Origin: Conexibacter sp.
GTDB lineage: Bacteria > Actinomycetota > Thermoleophilia > Solirubrobacterales > Solirubrobacteraceae
Length of the DNA stretch: 6,052 bases
Direction: 5' to 3'
NCBI GenBank assembly: GCA_025964055.1
Contig: JAOPZP010000429.1
Span: forward strand, 1 to 6,052
Each line of letters opens with the position of its first letter. Position 1 is the first letter of the stretch. The notes below the pieces were generated by a model, which made no database searches, was not told where the DNA came from, and saw only the letters and a list, made by a program, of their open reading frames with translations. Position numbers and translations under genes: made by a program. This document shows positions 4,663 through 6,052 of the stretch, one piece after another.

Positions 4663-6052
4663 CAGGACCGGCAGCAGCGCCTGCAGCTTGATCTCGGTCT
4701 CGGCCAGCTCGGCCGCGGGGTCGGAGTCGGCGACGACGCCCACGCCCGCGTAGCAGCGGGCCACCGGTCCGCGGAGCAGCGCACAGCGCAGCGCGACCAC
4801 GAACTCGCCGTCCTCGTCGAGGTCCGTCCACCCCACCGGGCCCGCGTACCAGCCGCGGTCCAGCCCTTCGAGCGCCGGGATCAGCGGCGCGGCGACCGCG
4901 AGCGGCTCGCCGCCGACGGCCGGCGTCGGATGCAGCAGGCCGGCGAGCTCGACCACGCTGACGGCATGCGAGAGCTGCGCGCGGATCGGGGTGCCCAAGT
5001 GCTGGATGTTGGCCATCTTGACCACCGACGGCTCCTCGGGCGCCGTCACCCAGACCGCGTGCGGCTTCAGCGTGCGCGCGATGCGGCGGATGACGATCGC
5101 CTGCTCCTCGCGGTCCTTGGCCGAGCGCAGGAGGCGCTCGCCGAGGTGGTCGTCGACCGCCGGGTCGGCGCTGCGCCGGGTCGAGCCGGCCAGCGCCAGC
5201 GTCGCGGCGCGCTCGCCGTCGCGGCGGATCAGCAGCTCGGGGCTGGCGGCGACGAAGGCGGCGTCGCCGCGGCCCGCGCAGACCAGATGGCAGGCCGGGA
5301 ACGCCTCGCGCAGGACGCCGAGGACGGCGGCCGGGTCGTGGTCGACCGGCGCGTGGACCTGGACCTCGCGGGCCAGCACGATCTTCTGCAGCTCGCCGCC
5401 GCGGATGCGCTCCACCGCGCGGGCCACGGCCTGCTCGTAGTGCTCGGGCGGCATCGCGCTGTTGACGCGGTAGCGGCCGGCGGGATCCGGGTCCAGCAGC
5501 GGCAGCGGCACGCCGGTGCGCAGCTCGCCGGCGCGGCGCTCCAGGCGGACGACGAGGTCCTCGACCGTGTCGTCGGGCGTGGCCAGCGCGCAGAGCGTCA
5601 GGCGCACGTCGGCGCCTCTGCGCACGAGCGCGGCCTCGGGGACGTGCAGCGAGGCGGGCGCGTAGCCGGCCCAGTGCGGGTCGCTGCCGCCCTCCGGCGC
5701 GAACGCGAAGCCGCCGACCGCGATCGGGCCGCAGCCGCGCGGGCCGTCGGGCGGATCGCAGGCGGCCTGCGAGGCCAGCACGCGCCAGCGCGCTGCGGCG
5801 AGCTTGAAGCGGTCCGGGCCGGCGGACTCGATCGCCACCACGACGCCGAGCGCGCCGAGGGCCGCCCGGTCGCGGTCGGGCTGCTCGAAGCAGAACCACG
5901 GCTCGCCGGCCCGGCGCGACGCCGCGACGACGGCGGTCGGGTCGGTGGCGGGATGGACGGCGACGGTGATCGCCGCCAGCGCCTCGCCATGACGGCGCGC
6001 ACGCCGCAGCGCCTCGCCGGCCCGCCGCTCCAGGCGCGCCCGATCGGCCGCG
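4654..6052 (-). CDS. menF: Isochorismate synthase (MenF), 5' end beyond the window
   Basis: Partial. A GTG at 5841 gives a 395-residue frame, but the same frame stays open to the right edge and its extra 70 residues are genuine family sequence: AITVAVHP, then RRAGEPWFCFEQPDRDRAALGALG. So the true start is outside. 465 residues are visible, and few are likely to be missing. It isomerises chorismate to isochorismate with Mg2+, feeding MenD. Counting from the first visible residue: GELQKIVLARE with Lys223, the family general base (codon 5385-5383); SPELLIRR with Glu272; LAGSTRR (287-293); KDREEQ (312-317); NIQHLGTPI; HPTPAVGG (374-381); RGWYAGPVGW (399-408); and the C-terminal AELAETEIKLQALL with the metal-binding acids. 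The set fits isochorismate synthase rather than anthranilate synthase, and menD/menH nearby support a menaquinone role over a siderophore role. It is transcribed toward the 94-residue gene. Confidence 0.93.
   Translation of the reverse strand, partial: AADRARLERRAGEALRRARRHGEALAAITVAVHPATDPTAVVAASRRAGEPWFCFEQPDRDRAALGALGVVVAIESAGPDRFKLAAARWRVLASQAACDPPDGPRGCGPIAVGGFAFAPEGGSDPHWAGYAPASLHVPEAALVRRGADVRLTLCALATPDDTVEDLVVRLERRAGELRTGVPLPLLDPDPAGRYRVNSAMPPEHYEQAVARAVERIRGGELQKIVLAREVQVHAPVDHDPAAVLGVLREAFPACHLVCAGRGDAAFVAASPELLIRRDGERAATLALAGSTRRSADPAVDDHLGERLLRSAKDREEQAIVIRRIARTLKPHAVWVTAPEEPSVVKMANIQHLGTPIRAQLSHAVSVVELAGLLHPTPAVGGEPLAVAAPLIPALEGLDRGWYAGPVGWTDLDEDGEFVVALRCALLRGPVARCYAGVGVVADSDPAAELAETEIKLQALLPVLAG

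Noticed and set aside
4654..5841. menF starting at GTG 5841 (395 residues)
   Set aside because: Seventy further codons upstream, up to the window edge, are open and read as typical isochorismate synthase N-terminal sequence (EPWFCFEQPDRD), so that GTG is internal.
4238..5899. 553-residue minus-strand frame overlapping menF
   Set aside because: It is out of frame with the clear isochorismate synthase and dominated by Arg/Pro/Gly.
1..6052. tRNA, rRNA, riboswitch, insertion sequence, integrase or defence system
   Set aside because: No cloverleaf, no transposase or integrase motifs and no nuclease or toxin signature were found on either strand. The CPBP protease is sometimes called Abi, but nothing nearby supports phage defence.

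Overview
The window is very GC-rich by eye. It has dense short-spaced genes, GTG starts, TAnnnT-type -10 motifs placed almost on top of start codons, and long spurious open frames on every strand. This suggests a high-GC actinobacterium. The mix of a menaquinone (men) locus, a glycoside hydrolase family 3 (GH3)-like lipoprotein, a CPBP protease and small conserved-looking orphan proteins would fit Thermoleophilia/Solirubrobacterales, but that placement is an inference from style and not from a marker gene.

Left third, minus strand: menH (380-1105) is followed with a 4-base GTGA overlap by a GH3 lipoprotein (1-383, running off the left edge). The lipoprotein's linker, just after the lipobox cysteine, carries a tandem 15-base palindrome that looks like a REP-type mobile repeat kept in frame. 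Only 16 bases separate the menH start from the start of menD (1122-2828, plus strand), so the two men genes are divergent with almost no intergenic DNA.

Middle: after menD comes a recognisable promoter and a 55-residue single-pass membrane protein (2898-3065, plus). It converges on a two-gene minus-strand unit: a CPBP-family intramembrane protease (3441-4265), then a DUF4190-like two-helix membrane protein (3083-3403).

Right third: a 94-residue uncharacterised protein (4362-4646, plus) appears to be leaderless with a GTG start. It converges on menF, isochorismate synthase (4654 to beyond 6052, minus). The two stop codons are 7 bases apart and sit in one GC-rich hairpin.

Pathway: MenF converts chorismate to isochorismate. 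MenD adds a succinyl group from 2-oxoglutarate, giving SEPHCHC. MenH eliminates pyruvate, giving SHCHC. These are the first three steps of classical o-succinylbenzoate menaquinone synthesis. menC, menE, menB, menA and the methyltransferase are not in the window. No RNA gene, CRISPR array, insertion sequence, integrase or phage gene is seen. I see ordinary chromosome with some local oddities, not a new multi-gene system.
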